A DNA stretch of 64,000 bases, from positions 1-64,000 of the forward strand of contig CAXHNV010000003.1 in assembly GCA_964017965.1 (NCBI GenBank), read 5' to 3'. Of this stretch, positions 45,001-55,006 are shown piece by piece. Under the pieces are notes generated by a model. The model was not told the DNA's origin. It ran no database searches and worked only from the letters and a program-made list of their open reading frames with translations. The translations under genes and the position numbers were made by a program. Position 1 is the stretch's first letter. Every line of letters begins with the position of its first letter. The stretch is from UBA2883 sp964017965. Lineage in GTDB: Bacteria > Cyanobacteriota > Vampirovibrionia > Gastranaerophilales > Gastranaerophilaceae.

Positions 45001-47381
45001 GCTAGAGGCATTAAAACCTTGTTTCGCCCTGAACCTTCAGGATAAGAAAAGACTGAGATTAAATCACCATCAGGTTTAATTACAAAACCACAATCTTCAT
45101 TTTCAGATAAAAACATTTTCATATTTTTATAGTCGTCAGGGTTATGTAAATCAACTGAAGCCATTTTTTTAGGATTAAGTTCTTTCGCTTTCTTTAAAGC
45201 ATTATAAAAAACTGTTGCCATTTCATCATTACCTGTTTGTAGTTGATGAAAGTCGGGTGTATCTATAGATTGAGCATTTAATTCTGTTTTAATATCATTT
45301 GGTAAAGAGTGAGTGGTTTCTACCAACCATCCCTTACTGCCATTATAGCTTCTTCTCTCGTAAGATTTGGATAATCCTTCAAGGCTCGCTCTATCTGAGC
45401 TTCTGTTGGTTGCCAATCTTTCTGATTCTGTTCTTGCTGTATCTGTTCTTTGTCCATTTATAATATCTCCTTGATTATATTCTACATTATTTTCAGGTAA
45501 GTGTGAAGGGTTCATGTCGTTTTGTAAACCCTCACTTGCTAAAGCCTTAGCTCTACCTGTGGATTTCTTGTGTGTATAACCTGAAGCAACTTCTGCTTCA
45601 TTATCTCCCACATAACGACTAAAATGCTCCCCACTACCTTCAATATCAGCCTTTTTAGGAACTTCTCCTTTTGCAATATCTCGTGCGTGTTCTATCTCTG
45701 ACCTCAATACTGCATAAGGGTTAGCAGAATTTTTATCTATTTGAATAGTTATATCCGGTCTTATGTTTTTCTTATCAACTGTTTTTTGTAATTCAGTAAG
45801 TTCATTTTTAGCAATTCTTAACTCTTCTTTTACAACTTCCAGTTCTTCTGTTACAGGAGCATTACCTCCTTCTAACATTGTTATTTTATCTTCAAGTTTT
45901 TGAATCTGTAAGGTTTTCTTATCTATTGCGTTTTGCTTTGTTTTAGATGCTTTACCTAAAAACTTAGTAGCTCTTGTATTTCCTTCAACAGACTGACCTT
46001 TTACAGTTAAACCATCAACAAATTCAACTTTGATATTATTATCAATTTCAAATTTATCTTTATAATTTTTAACTATTTTATTAGCATTTTTAGCATTTAG
46101 TTCTTCATTAGCACCTATCCAACCTCTATTTATCCAAGTTGACTGTACTGCCTTATCTTGATGGTTGATAGCATTATCACCTGCATTCAAACCTTCTTGA
46201 ACATCTTTTGCTAAAAGTTGTTTTTGATATTCTTCAGGAGTTACTTTATAAGCATCTTCCCAGTTATTAACAGCAATATCCCACGTACCATCACTATGTT
46301 GGAAGATATCTTCACCTTCTGAAAGAACTTTACCCATATTTAACATTTCTGCTTGATGTTCAGCAGGAACATTATCTATAATTAACTGAGAAAGTTCTTC
46401 ACCAGTTTCATCTGCTTGCTGTTTAAAACCTCTAACCATATCAATACGGTCATTCAATTTAAAGAATTTCTCCATATTGATTTGTGCTTTAGTCATATCC
46501 GTTAGAGCTTCTGCCATACCTTCTTCTGAAGTAGCATTAGCAACTTGATGAGCAGCTTTATAATAAGATTTAACAGAAGGTTCTGCGAAGTGCATAACAG
46601 CACGTGCAATACCAGTACCAATCAAAGTATTCTCAACTACGTTCTTCATTTTTGCTTCAAACTCTGTATCATCAGACCTTGTTTGTAAAAAATCTAAAAT
46701 CTTAGTTTGAGGAAGAACATCAGCTAAATGACCTTCACCTTCTTCGTACATAGTATAACTAGCAATAGCATCCCCTAAACCTACAGAAGAAACACTATTA
46801 GCAAGTTTTACTGCTTGTAACTTAGCTCCTGTTTTAGAGGTTTTAAATAGATTAGAACCCCAACCTAATTTCTGTAAGAGTTTACCTGCTTTTGCTAATT
46901 TAGGAAGTTTTGTTGCTATTGCAGGTGTTGCTAAAGCACCCCCAGTAGCTGCAATAACTGCTGAGGTAGTAATAGTATCTGCTGTATATCTATACATATA
47001 TTTTAGAGCTTCAGACCATTTTGTCTGAGCTTGATGTTGGTATAAATCAGATTCAGAATAATGTAATAACTCAGCAGCTTTACTACCATCTTCAGGAGCA
47101 AAGAATTTTAATGCCTCTGCTCCTAATGTTTTTAAAGCATCTGCTTGTGTTTCCCAAAATCCTAATTTTTGATATTGCCTTGTACCTTCTTCATTATGCT
47201 CGATACCTTGTATATCCACCTGATTACCTTCAGGTGATATAGTTGGTTGAGGTTCTTCACCTAAAGTAATCCCTGCTTCTTGAGCTTTTTCAATAGGTAC
47301 AGATGAACTCTCATTCAATCTTCCTTCGTTATACTCCTTTAATAAATCATTTAACATAGGAGTATCACCAAAATTATCCAT
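42075..47381 (-). CDS. giant internal virion (ejection) protein, T7 gp16 position
   Basis: 1768 residues, larger than T7 gp16 (1318). Position after gp14/gp15-like genes and helical, Ala/Gly/Lys-rich composition identify it as the core/ejection protein that crosses the envelope. There is no visible lytic transglycosylase motif. Near residue 640-880 an embedded domain contains KKLDCYDTYLPKLYENYGFK and NGEPDVVYMAL, a segment type I associate with GNAT-like or toxin-like domains in phage virion proteins. Hydrophobic segments near 135 (TITTSAVIAATGGALATPAI) and 1430 could insert in membranes. The coding sequence is uninterrupted over 5.3 kb. Confidence 0.85.
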   Translation of the reverse strand: MDNFGDTPMLNDLLKEYNEGRLNESSSVPIEKAQEAGITLGEEPQPTISPEGNQVDIQGIEHNEEGTRQYQKLGFWETQADALKTLGAEALKFFAPEDGSKAAELLHYSESDLYQHQAQTKWSEALKYMYRYTADTITTSAVIAATGGALATPAIATKLPKLAKAGKLLQKLGWGSNLFKTSKTGAKLQAVKLANSVSSVGLGDAIASYTMYEEGEGHLADVLPQTKILDFLQTRSDDTEFEAKMKNVVENTLIGTGIARAVMHFAEPSVKSYYKAAHQVANATSEEGMAEALTDMTKAQINMEKFFKLNDRIDMVRGFKQQADETGEELSQLIIDNVPAEHQAEMLNMGKVLSEGEDIFQHSDGTWDIAVNNWEDAYKVTPEEYQKQLLAKDVQEGLNAGDNAINHQDKAVQSTWINRGWIGANEELNAKNANKIVKNYKDKFEIDNNIKVEFVDGLTVKGQSVEGNTRATKFLGKASKTKQNAIDKKTLQIQKLEDKITMLEGGNAPVTEELEVVKEELRIAKNELTELQKTVDKKNIRPDITIQIDKNSANPYAVLRSEIEHARDIAKGEVPKKADIEGSGEHFSRYVGDNEAEVASGYTHKKSTGRAKALASEGLQNDMNPSHLPENNVEYNQGDIINGQRTDTARTESERLATNRSSDRASLEGLSKSYERRSYNGSKGWLVETTHSLPNDIKTELNAQSIDTPDFHQLQTGNDEMATVFYNALKKAKELNPKKMASVDLHNPDDYKNMKMFLSENEDCGFVIKPDGDLISVFSYPEGSGRNKVLMPLALSQGAKKLDCYDTYLPKLYENYGFKEIKRDAWNEKYKPKEWDKKYFEQFNNGEPDVVYMALKEETTNISEPKQLSIFDQQINQASTTEDVVTAINRGTSLTEEEASNALSKVAEVDPEISGHTWEDICNDADDFYDRFFKDKTSEGYTALIEGDVDKVLHILRRQLAGEKVLSSLQDTLNTKLANGESAYDILKQMETITTAMKDIGSGAGRILQGQKLMHKVDDVFRGAGLSELSERGIIKFTDALEDIIQDLSFTRGKSLTPNQWRQLIYQHLETIDDGRFLGSLKGDKELLGVLNDTIDNAFQNNNSFDKSEFCKKIIETLKKEETEQKGLLVSLCNSGEKIAGVLSNFNQKVTTYAIANMLGLRTLAINVAGGGMMSLHSANRRLMAGLLERNSDGIQAGLHQYEGLILNWKDSMELAKAAFLKGDGLLTTTKQYFEGTLQQGLPQWELNAENILTVIPRAMMASDELLSQLNYRSIMRAKLLEETEKQLQGLKYTDEAFQNTFKSLWDSRVFNLEGKPLDVEAYTEAREVLFQTPLSKKMYDFRSGEEVPVGEKSIFSEAGSILQNTIAQHPALKILFPFVRTPFNIADTLHSNLPFSKAFYKKLTSNDLLVRSKAVGDLGITCMLGSGVVIASNLGMITGSPPIDRTERAALMRTGWQPYSIKVGDKFISYQGLAPFDGLLAMFADCTQLVDRITSDDAELDNSLGKCVQQFLASYIGDVADQTGYRDNMVKILDLIDPTASVDYKTRLLAEMGARFIPFNSAVKNVKTLGYHEEKQALTFWQRLMKNYLPLSMDYKRDCFGNISGVTNLWLTKVKDTDFDTPEYQAMADLAQHGWQPSELSKVIADYEFPLTEFKHKETGRSAYDYMLEEVSTLKIGGKTLREAVRDEVTSEDYQYLLYTDDNDVADTKKSRIQAIFQEYYEEARENILNNMSEEFIDSQGRGMEVSSEQIRNEKNIKALEKLKDLY

Positions 47382-47398
47382 ATATTATATTTTCTCCA

Positions 47399-49531
47399 TT
47401 AAAACTTCTCTACAGGAATCCAGTTACCATTTGAATCATAAAATTCTACATGAAGGCAGTTACCTGTAGTTCTCCCTGTATTTCCTACGTGTCCTACAGG
47501 AGTATCTTTTGTTAATGTAGTACCTACAACAGGTAAATCTGCATACTGTAGGTGCATAAATCTTACATACTTACCATCAGGTGTCTGTACAATAACAGTA
47601 TTACCTGCTCCTCCGTTTTGATTGTTGGCTTGTGTTGCCCTTGAAACATAAACAACAGTACCTCCTTTATTAACATAAATAGGTCTGCCACCATAAGCAC
47701 CACTTAAATCATAACCAACATGTCTATTTGCTCTTGAAGGATTAGTTGGGTCAGGTCTTGATAATGATGGTGAACTCAATACACCAACATTGTAATCTTT
47801 GCCTTTACCGTCTGCTGTATGAAATAAGCCTAAAGACTTAAAAGCTCTTGTCATTGATTGAGGTTTTGTAGATGATACACTCTTTTCAAAACCTGAAGCA
47901 CTACCTGAAGCTATTTTATTTACTGTTGGTTGATAATGTTTCAACATTTTTATTGTTGATTCATTATTTTTACGAGTATCTAAATGCTTACCTAAAGTCT
48001 TTAACAATGCTAAATCATTATTAAAGTTTTTATAAGCTTGCTCCGGATTAACAAGAACTTCTTGCTCAAATTTACTTCTTAAATCAGCAATAGCATTAGA
48101 CATTTCAATTCTTGCTTCTTGTGATTGACATAAGGCTTTTGCACCATTCTTTTGCTTTTTCTTCTTATCACCAAAATACATATCTTGTGTGCGTTTAATA
48201 TGCTCGTCTACTTTTTTAGAGTATTGAGATTGTTGTTTTGTTTCCAAAGTTTGACGTTCCCTGTATAAAGTCAAAGCATCATCAACACTTAATTTACCTT
48301 CATTTAAGGCTTTGCTTATATCTCCATTAGTTAATGAACCATCATTCATTTTTAACTGTAATTCAAGCCTTGTATTTTCATCAGAAGGTACTTTCTTTAA
48401 ATCAGCTATAGACTTTCTACCACTCGCAACTGAGTTAAAGAATGAGAATGAATGATTCCCATCTAACCCATATTTTTGAGCAAGTTGTAGAAAATATTGT
48501 TGTTGTGTTTTCATATCAGCATTAGGATTATTTATCAAAAACTTTAATGCTTCATCAGAAGCTTCATCAACTAATTGTTGCTGATTAAACTGTTTTGTTT
48601 CATAATCTATCTTCTTTTCTTGTAAAGCTGCTGATTTAGCTTCTCTAACCATTTGTTGAACTTTTGCTCCATAATGAGGTATAAGTTCTTCTAACGGTTT
48701 ACCTTCAATTTTATAATCTCTTAATGCTAATAAATCAGCTGAGGTAAATTGTGAAGGGTCTATAGCTAGAGCATTACTTAAAGAGTTCATTATTACTTCT
48801 GCTTGTGTATCAGCAGGCATTCCTAACTCTTGTAAATTAGTACGTTTGTCTGTCAAAACGTTACGCAACATTTCAGGCTTTGAACCTTCTATATTACTTG
48901 TAACTGTTTCATACATAGCATAAGCCATATCACTACTACTTTTATTTTTAAGTAAGTCATAATTATATTCTGCATTTTTAGTTGCATATTGATGTTTAAC
49001 TTGAGCCATTTTGTTATCAAAATCAATTTGTAAAGCTGCATAGTTTTTAACATCAACTCCACGTTCCTCTAACATTTGTATGGCTTTTTGATGTTGACCT
49101 TCAATTAAAGCATCAATTTCTTCAGCACTTTTCTTTTCTAATTCAGGAGTAGCTAAAACTTCATTATAAACTTGCCTATAAACTTGTGCTGAATGTATCT
49201 GATTATAAGCATCTTTGTTATAAGGATTGAATTTAGCCATTCCTTTTATATTTTTGGAAACTTCTTTCCAGTCTTGTCTATTCTTTTCAGCCGTTTTTTC
49301 ATAAGCTGTAAATATTTCATCACTTGCAGTTTGCCTTAAAGTACCTGATATATTCATCATTCCCTGACCAAGATTAGCTAAACCTTGATAGGTTGCTTTT
49401 GTTTTAGAAGCATCTGCTATATCCGGTCTATATGTTCTCAATTTATTTACAGGAGTAGCTGCTACCTCTATCCTATTCTCTGTAACTGCATCAGGTACTA
49501 TTCTGCCATTATTACTTCTATCATTACTCAT
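47399..49531 (-). CDS. internal virion protein with M23 peptidase domain (T7 gp15 position)
   Basis: 710 residues. The first ~560 are helical, Gln/Lys-rich, like T7 gp15. The last ~120 form an M23/LysM-type endopeptidase: HVGYDLSGAYGG, a TVVYVSRATQ strand, GNTVIVQTPDGKYVRFMHL near 650 and the zinc site NCLHVEFYDSNGNW near 692. It should cut peptidoglycan peptides during DNA ejection, a job done in T7 by the transglycosylase of gp16. It overlaps the gp14-like gene by one base. Confidence 0.88.
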   Translation of the reverse strand: MSNDRSNNGRIVPDAVTENRIEVAATPVNKLRTYRPDIADASKTKATYQGLANLGQGMMNISGTLRQTASDEIFTAYEKTAEKNRQDWKEVSKNIKGMAKFNPYNKDAYNQIHSAQVYRQVYNEVLATPELEKKSAEEIDALIEGQHQKAIQMLEERGVDVKNYAALQIDFDNKMAQVKHQYATKNAEYNYDLLKNKSSSDMAYAMYETVTSNIEGSKPEMLRNVLTDKRTNLQELGMPADTQAEVIMNSLSNALAIDPSQFTSADLLALRDYKIEGKPLEELIPHYGAKVQQMVREAKSAALQEKKIDYETKQFNQQQLVDEASDEALKFLINNPNADMKTQQQYFLQLAQKYGLDGNHSFSFFNSVASGRKSIADLKKVPSDENTRLELQLKMNDGSLTNGDISKALNEGKLSVDDALTLYRERQTLETKQQSQYSKKVDEHIKRTQDMYFGDKKKKQKNGAKALCQSQEARIEMSNAIADLRSKFEQEVLVNPEQAYKNFNNDLALLKTLGKHLDTRKNNESTIKMLKHYQPTVNKIASGSASGFEKSVSSTKPQSMTRAFKSLGLFHTADGKGKDYNVGVLSSPSLSRPDPTNPSRANRHVGYDLSGAYGGRPIYVNKGGTVVYVSRATQANNQNGGAGNTVIVQTPDGKYVRFMHLQYADLPVVGTTLTKDTPVGHVGNTGRTTGNCLHVEFYDSNGNWIPVEKF

Positions 49532-50091
49532 TAGTTTTTCAATCCTAAACCATTATTGTAAAAATTACTTTGTTTCTCTTGCATTTTATATGAAGAATAA
49601 GTATTAAAGGCATTACCTAACAATGAGAATAAAGAACCCCAACTTGAACCTTGATATTGTTGTAGGTTGTTAATTACATTTAATGCTTCTACACGTGCAG
49701 AATACATATTTTCTTCAGTTTGAAGTCCTTTTAAATGTAAGTTTCTCTTTGCAGTATAAGTACTAACAGCATGAGCTTTATCATAATCATTAAACATATT
49801 TTCAATAGTAGAGCCTCTAACACCACTACTAGCTGCACTTGCTTGAGCAGTTGCCTTAGCTTGCATGTTTTTTATCATATTAGTTTGTATATCAACTGCT
49901 GTAGCTTCTTTTTCTTCATTATATCTATTATGTAAACTTCTTACTTGCTGTCTATAATTTTCTTCAGCTGCTTTTCTTTGTCTAGTTTGATATGTTTTAT
50001 AACTTTTCTCTGTTTTTCTTTCGCCTACATAATTTCCAATGTTACCAAGTAATGTTAAAGTTGCTCCACCGGCACTTACCCAATCTGTCAT
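49531..50091 (-). CDS. internal virion protein B-like (T7 gp14 position)
   Basis: 186 residues. An N-terminal hydrophobic piece (VSAGGATLTLLGNIGNYVG) is followed by long helices rich in Arg, Lys, Ala and Gln (KAAEENYRQQVRSLHNRYNE; TAQASAASSGVRGSTIENM). This is the usual look of podovirus gp14, which forms the outer-membrane channel on ejection. Overlaps both neighbours by one base. Confidence 0.8.
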   Translation of the reverse strand: MTDWVSAGGATLTLLGNIGNYVGERKTEKSYKTYQTRQRKAAEENYRQQVRSLHNRYNEEKEATAVDIQTNMIKNMQAKATAQASAASSGVRGSTIENMFNDYDKAHAVSTYTAKRNLHLKGLQTEENMYSARVEALNVINNLQQYQGSSWGSLFSLLGNAFNTYSSYKMQEKQSNFYNNGLGLKN

Positions 50092-50540
50092 TACTCAATC
50101 TCCTTTATTATAAAAAATTGATTGAAACCATTAGAAAGAGGGAGCGAAAATATAGCTCCCATTCTCTTCAACCAATTATAATTTCGTTTATTATTTGGAT
50201 GTATTATATTTGTTAATACTCCATATTTTCTATAAAATTCATTTATGCGTTTTTTACTTTCTTTTATCCATTGGATTTTTACTTTATCTATATCATCAGA
50301 ATTTAAACACCATATAACAGCATTTTTTTCAGGAGTAATACATACTCCAAAAATACCTACAATATCCCCATCTACTAAACAGGTATAGCATTCTTCTGAG
50401 AAAGTAAAACCATCAAGAAGAGCTTTAAAAGAAGTTACCCCACAAAGTCTATTCTCTTCTTGTTCTGCGTTACATACATTATGTTGAAATAGCACTATAT
50501 CTTCAGCTTCTGTTTTACGTATAACTAATTTATTTTCCAC
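50091..50540 (-). CDS. T7 gp13-like GNAT-fold virion protein
   Basis: 149 residues: VIRKTEAEDIVLFQHNV start, CYTCLVDGDIVGIFGVCI, then RINEFYRKYGVLTNIIHPNN and WLKRMGAIFS. This is the acetyltransferase-like fold of gp13, needed for virion morphogenesis. Acetyl-CoA residues are not clearly conserved. It overlaps the tail tube gene by 11 bases. Confidence 0.82.
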   Translation of the reverse strand: MENKLVIRKTEAEDIVLFQHNVCNAEQEENRLCGVTSFKALLDGFTFSEECYTCLVDGDIVGIFGVCITPEKNAVIWCLNSDDIDKVKIQWIKESKKRINEFYRKYGVLTNIIHPNNKRNYNWLKRMGAIFSLPLSNGFNQFFIIKEIE

Positions 50541-53332
50541 GTATATTAAAATCTCCTAACCACACTAATGAAGTAAAACAACAAGGTAAATAACTATCAT
50601 TACTTACCACAATATCTATATCTTCATTTCGTGCCATAACAGGTATTAGAAAACTATCACTATGGGTAGATATTTTACCTAACATTGCTGATTTTGTACC
50701 TAATACCACTCCTGTAAACTCATATTCTGAAGGTGTTAAAGATGTATATTTAGGTAATATTTTAACTTTAAAATAACCACTATCTATGTAGTTTAAGGTA
50801 ATATCACCTAACATCAATAGACCTTCTATAAGTTTTAAGCCTCCTGTTTGTGAAGGCTGTCTTACATAAATATGTGTTGGTTGCCATTCTGAATAATATC
50901 GGAAACCACAAATAATAGAATCATACTTTCCTTGAATACTTATAAGATTACTTTCTTTATCAAAGCCTTTAATAATTAAAGGAAAACCTTTATCATCTAT
51001 AATCATAAAGTTCTTTTCTTCTTTTATAGGATAAGGTATTTCAAAGGTAGTAGTTTTACTTGTTTCATCATAAGTTAAAGATAATTCATCTTCATCTTCA
51101 ACATTGTATATATGTGTTTTTCTATCTAAATAAAATAAAAATTCTAAATCTTCTTCGTGTTGATAATTACTAATATCTATTCTTTCAAGATATACTCCAT
51201 CATCATATTGTATATTTAAGTATAGATACTGGTCTATAAAATCCACACCTAAAATTAAACCTTCAAAAGTCCACTTATGCCACGCAGACTGTGCTTTATT
51301 TTCAGAGTTGTAAAAATAATTATAAACATATAAAGCATTCCGTTCTTTCTCTGATAATGCACATACTATATTATTTTGAGGTTGTGCAGTCAATTTTACA
51401 AGGTTGCTAGGTATATAATTAGTAATATGTTCTGTTATACTTCTAACTCCGGCATTATATGATGAAGCTATATATATCTCATATAAACCTGAATATGTAC
51501 CATTATCATAAGCAAATAAACAGGTATCTCCCATTGCAATAGGCTTACACATAGTAGAACAAGGATATTCCCAAGTTAAATCCATAGCAATAGTTGAATT
51601 TGAAAAGACATCTCCACTACTAACCGTAAAAATTGAAGTAGGTGAGAACAGTAATAAATCGTTATTATATGGTAGTGTATGTTTCAAATCTACCATTTTT
51701 GAATTAGATATAGTTTCAATCGGGTCTGTATCTAATTTTGTAATAGTTGTTCGTTTAAAGAAAGAAAAAATATTCTCTGTATCAGAATAAATTGTTTTAT
51801 CACCTGATAATAAAGCTAACCTCCCTTTATAGGTAAATACTTCTTGAATAGGATTACCTAAAAATTCAGGGGTTTTTGCTGTATCTTCATCTCCTGCTTG
51901 TCTATCTGTCCATTTAATAGACTTTAACACAAAACTCCCATCCTTTTCGTGAACTAAAGCATGAGGCATACTTTCCGGTTTAATATGATACTTCACTTCA
52001 GGTGAGCAACACTCTCTCCAAGTACCTCTACCAAAAACTGAATCATCGGTTGTTCTAAATTGAACATAATAATCATCTGAAGTATCACCACTTTCACCTG
52101 TTATTTTAAGAATAAAACCATCAGGAGCTACTAAAGGTAAATCTGTAAAACTCTCTGCTTGTTTATAAAAGCTATGTAAATTCCTATCTCCATTACCATC
52201 ACTCGTGATGATATTAAAAGATTCACCTGCAACATTTTCTATTAGAATACTAGAGTTCTTTTGTGTTACAAGCCACTTTGAAGCATCTAATTTTGAAGTT
52301 AAAGCAGAGGCTAACTTCCCTGCAATATAGCTTGTACTAATTTCAGTTTTTTTAGAACCACTTGTTGTGAAAGAAACATTAATATCATTTATTGTTACGT
52401 TATATGTTATAGAGTAATCTCCCTGCTCTACAAAAAGTAAAGCACTATTAGGGTATCTATTAGGATAAGTTTCATCACTAAGTTCTGTGTTAACGTTTTT
52501 GTTTGTTATAAAAGTATAATCGCCTATATTAGCAACACTTAAATCTTTTAAAGGTCGTGAACACGTGATATATCTGATAGGGTCGTCAAGTTCGCCTAAA
52601 GCAATATTACCAGTATCTTCATCTTTAGTTTTAATAAAACCATAAGGAGTTGATAAGTACCAATAAGTGTTCTTACCAACAACTTTTCTGCCTCTCTCTT
52701 TGTATAGAGTAATTCCTTTATTAACAACTTTAGAATAAGAGTATAATTCAGTATCATCATCTAATAAAAAAGTATAAGCAGGTATTCCAAGTGTTATAAC
52801 ATCTGCTGAATATGCTATTTTTGTATATTTAGAAGTTTTATCAGCATCAGAATATATTGTAGCATTAGTATAATTTGCTTTTTTTTGTTAAAGGTTTTGT
52901 TGAATAAAAATTTATACCTAAATCAGTATAATACTCATAGAGCTTTGAAGAAGTCTGTCCTATACTTGTATAAACTAATTCAACATAAACTGTAAAAGAA
53001 TTTTGTAAAGTAATAGCACCTTCATAACTATAAGAGTTTTGCACTTTTACTTCTTTTTCTTCGCCTGCTAAATCAAAAACCCTTATACCTTGTCCATCTA
53101 ACATAACTTGGTATTTTTCATATTCTTTTGTAACTGTATAAATTAAAGGAGCTACTTCTAAAGGTTCAGATATTTTTGCAATATGTTCTGAAGGTTTACG
53201 TTTACTTAATCCTGATACTACATCAGGATTCATATTGATTAAACTTCTTGCCTGATTAGGATATGTTAATCTGTCAGGCTGTTGTGAAACTCCCCCTATG
53301 AAGCCTGATATAGTATCTTGAACTAATCCCAC
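50530..53332 (-). CDS. tail tubular protein B (T7 gp12-like), frameshifted
   Basis: About 930 codons. The first 150 residues start MGLVQDTISGFIGGVSQQPD, the gp12 N-terminus. The frame then stops after KPLTKKSKLY at an eight-base homopolymer (52879-52886). Skipping one base there opens an uninterrupted frame (ANYTNATIYSDADKTSKY...) through 52865-51996 into the remaining 488 residues, which contain the family segment KPESMPHALVHEKDGSF. So one gene is split by one extra base. It forms the tail nozzle and binds fibres; without it no infectious particle forms. Confidence 0.92.
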
Positions 53333-53895
53333 TATAAACTCTCCTTTATTTCTCTAGTATAAAATTCCTTTATCATTGTATAGTTACCTAAATCAATTTC
53401 GTGATTCATTAAGTCTGCTCTTGCTTGTTGTAAATCTTGTTGTGTATAAACACATGCAGTTTGAGAACCTAATTCACGTTGTACAAATTTTACAGCAGCT
53501 GACATAGTCACATATCTACGTACTACTTCAGGCAATTCTTCAAAAGTTAAACTAAAAACAACTGTTACATATAAAGGATGATTTATTTTAAAAGTATGAT
53601 TTACTTTATCATATATCTTCTGATTACGTACAACATATCTATTAAGATATACTTGAGGTACTTCTACTTTAATAATATTTTGAGGTATTTTAATATAACC
53701 ATCTTTATCCGGTAATAACGGATAATTATCTTCGCTATTAAAGTCATAACTTTTAAGTTGTACTCTTACAGTTTCATCATCTAATAAAGTTTTTGCACTT
53801 ACTGCAAACGTATTAAATGTACCTTCTAAAGAGTTTAATGGTGCATGTTTAATACAAGATAACATTGTATTTATTGCATCTAATTTTGTTGTCAT
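53332..53895 (-). CDS. tail tubular protein A (T7 gp11-like)
   Basis: 187 residues. DAINTMLSCIKHAPLNSLEG at the start, then KVNHTFKINHPLYVTVVFSL and VVRRYVTMSAAVKFVQRELG with C-terminal DLGNYTMIKEF match gp11, the gatekeeper joining connector and nozzle. It overlaps the tail B gene by one base. Confidence 0.92.
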   Translation of the reverse strand: MTTKLDAINTMLSCIKHAPLNSLEGTFNTFAVSAKTLLDDETVRVQLKSYDFNSEDNYPLLPDKDGYIKIPQNIIKVEVPQVYLNRYVVRNQKIYDKVNHTFKINHPLYVTVVFSLTFEELPEVVRRYVTMSAAVKFVQRELGSQTACVYTQQDLQQARADLMNHEIDLGNYTMIKEFYTREIKESL

Positions 53896-53906
53896 TTTTC
53901 TCCTTA

Positions 53907-53942
53907 TAAAAAAGGAGAACTCAGTATAAACTAAGCTCTCCT
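53907..53942 (-). terminator. terminator after the capsid gene
   Basis: Minus strand AGGAGAGCTTAG / CTGAGTTCTCCT with a short loop and TTTTTT. Same place as the T7 T-phi terminator, just behind the major capsid gene; partial read-through would set the capsid-to-tail ratio. Confidence 0.85.
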
Positions 53943-53957
53943 ATTTATTAAATTTAA

Positions 53958-54992
53958 TTAACCTTCTCCACCTTCACCTTGTTGAGGTGTTTTAGAAGTT
54001 TCATCTTCAGGTTCTGCTTCATCTCTAATTTCAACAGCTCTACGAGGGTCAAGTACACCATGACCTTGTAAGTTACGTGCTGTTAATAACCATACTAATT
54101 CTTGAGGCAACCAAGTGCATTCTACAGTTAAATCCTTACGAGTAACTGTACCTACTGCACCTTTTTGCATAACAAGACCTACAGTATTTGTGAAGTCACC
54201 TGTATAAGGTGCTGTATCATCACCATGTACCGGTGAATTACCATTAGTAACTGCACCGATTGTTTCTGTAATATTTGTTGAAGGTAAGAAGTTTGTTTCA
54301 ATGATTTGAATACCATTGATGAAACCTACTGTACCTTGTGAATAATTACCTGAACCTGTTAGGTTCTTGTCTGTAATTTTATCTGTTTGTGCTAAAAGAG
54401 CAACTTCAGCAGGTCGTAAGAAACATACAATATCTCTGAATGGTACGTTCTTTTCTTTCATAGCTACACCAGCTGCAAAGATTGCAGATGCTAGTTTATC
54501 GCCATCAGTAGAACAACCTTCTGCTTTAATAACAGAACCACCTGCTCTACCTTTTACCATACCACCTGAACGTGCAGCTAAACAACCTACAACCATTTGT
54601 TGAGTTTCTTCAATGTTTGCAAGTGCTTCTGCCATTGCTTTCTTAATCTCTGTTCTATCATCATATTCAGCCATCAAAGTATCAATTTCAGGAACTTTAA
54701 CATCAGATACTAGGAATGGGTCTAGGAAAATTGTAGTTTCTGAGTGAGCAATCTTTTGATTACCTAATAAGGTTTCACCTGCATAAACGTATTTAGCATC
54801 AACTTTACCAATATTAGGGAATGATGCTGAATTACCTTTTTCAATCGCTTTAAATCTTACATAAGGTTTTACTTTTCTAAGTTCTTCAAACTCAGTAATT
54901 AACTCACCTACAAATTGGTCACGGTATAATGCAAAAACGTCACCTGCACCGTTAATCTGACCTGAACGTGATAAATTTGGATTATCTGCCAT
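53958..54992 (-). CDS. major capsid protein (T7 gp10-like)
   Basis: 344 residues with the HK97-type fold of T7 capsids: ALYRDQFVGELITEFEELRK at the N-terminus, ASFPNIGKVDAKYVYAGETL near 55, MVKGRAGGSVIKAEG near 140, ECTWLPQELVWLLTARNLQG near 290 and DPRRAVEIR. The C-terminus is acidic and Gly-rich. Between scaffold and terminator, as in T7. Confidence 0.95.
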   Translation of the reverse strand: MADNPNLSRSGQINGAGDVFALYRDQFVGELITEFEELRKVKPYVRFKAIEKGNSASFPNIGKVDAKYVYAGETLLGNQKIAHSETTIFLDPFLVSDVKVPEIDTLMAEYDDRTEIKKAMAEALANIEETQQMVVGCLAARSGGMVKGRAGGSVIKAEGCSTDGDKLASAIFAAGVAMKEKNVPFRDIVCFLRPAEVALLAQTDKITDKNLTGSGNYSQGTVGFINGIQIIETNFLPSTNITETIGAVTNGNSPVHGDDTAPYTGDFTNTVGLVMQKGAVGTVTRKDLTVECTWLPQELVWLLTARNLQGHGVLDPRRAVEIRDEAEPEDETSKTPQQGEGGEG

Positions 54993-55006
54993 TTATTTAA
55001 TCTCTC

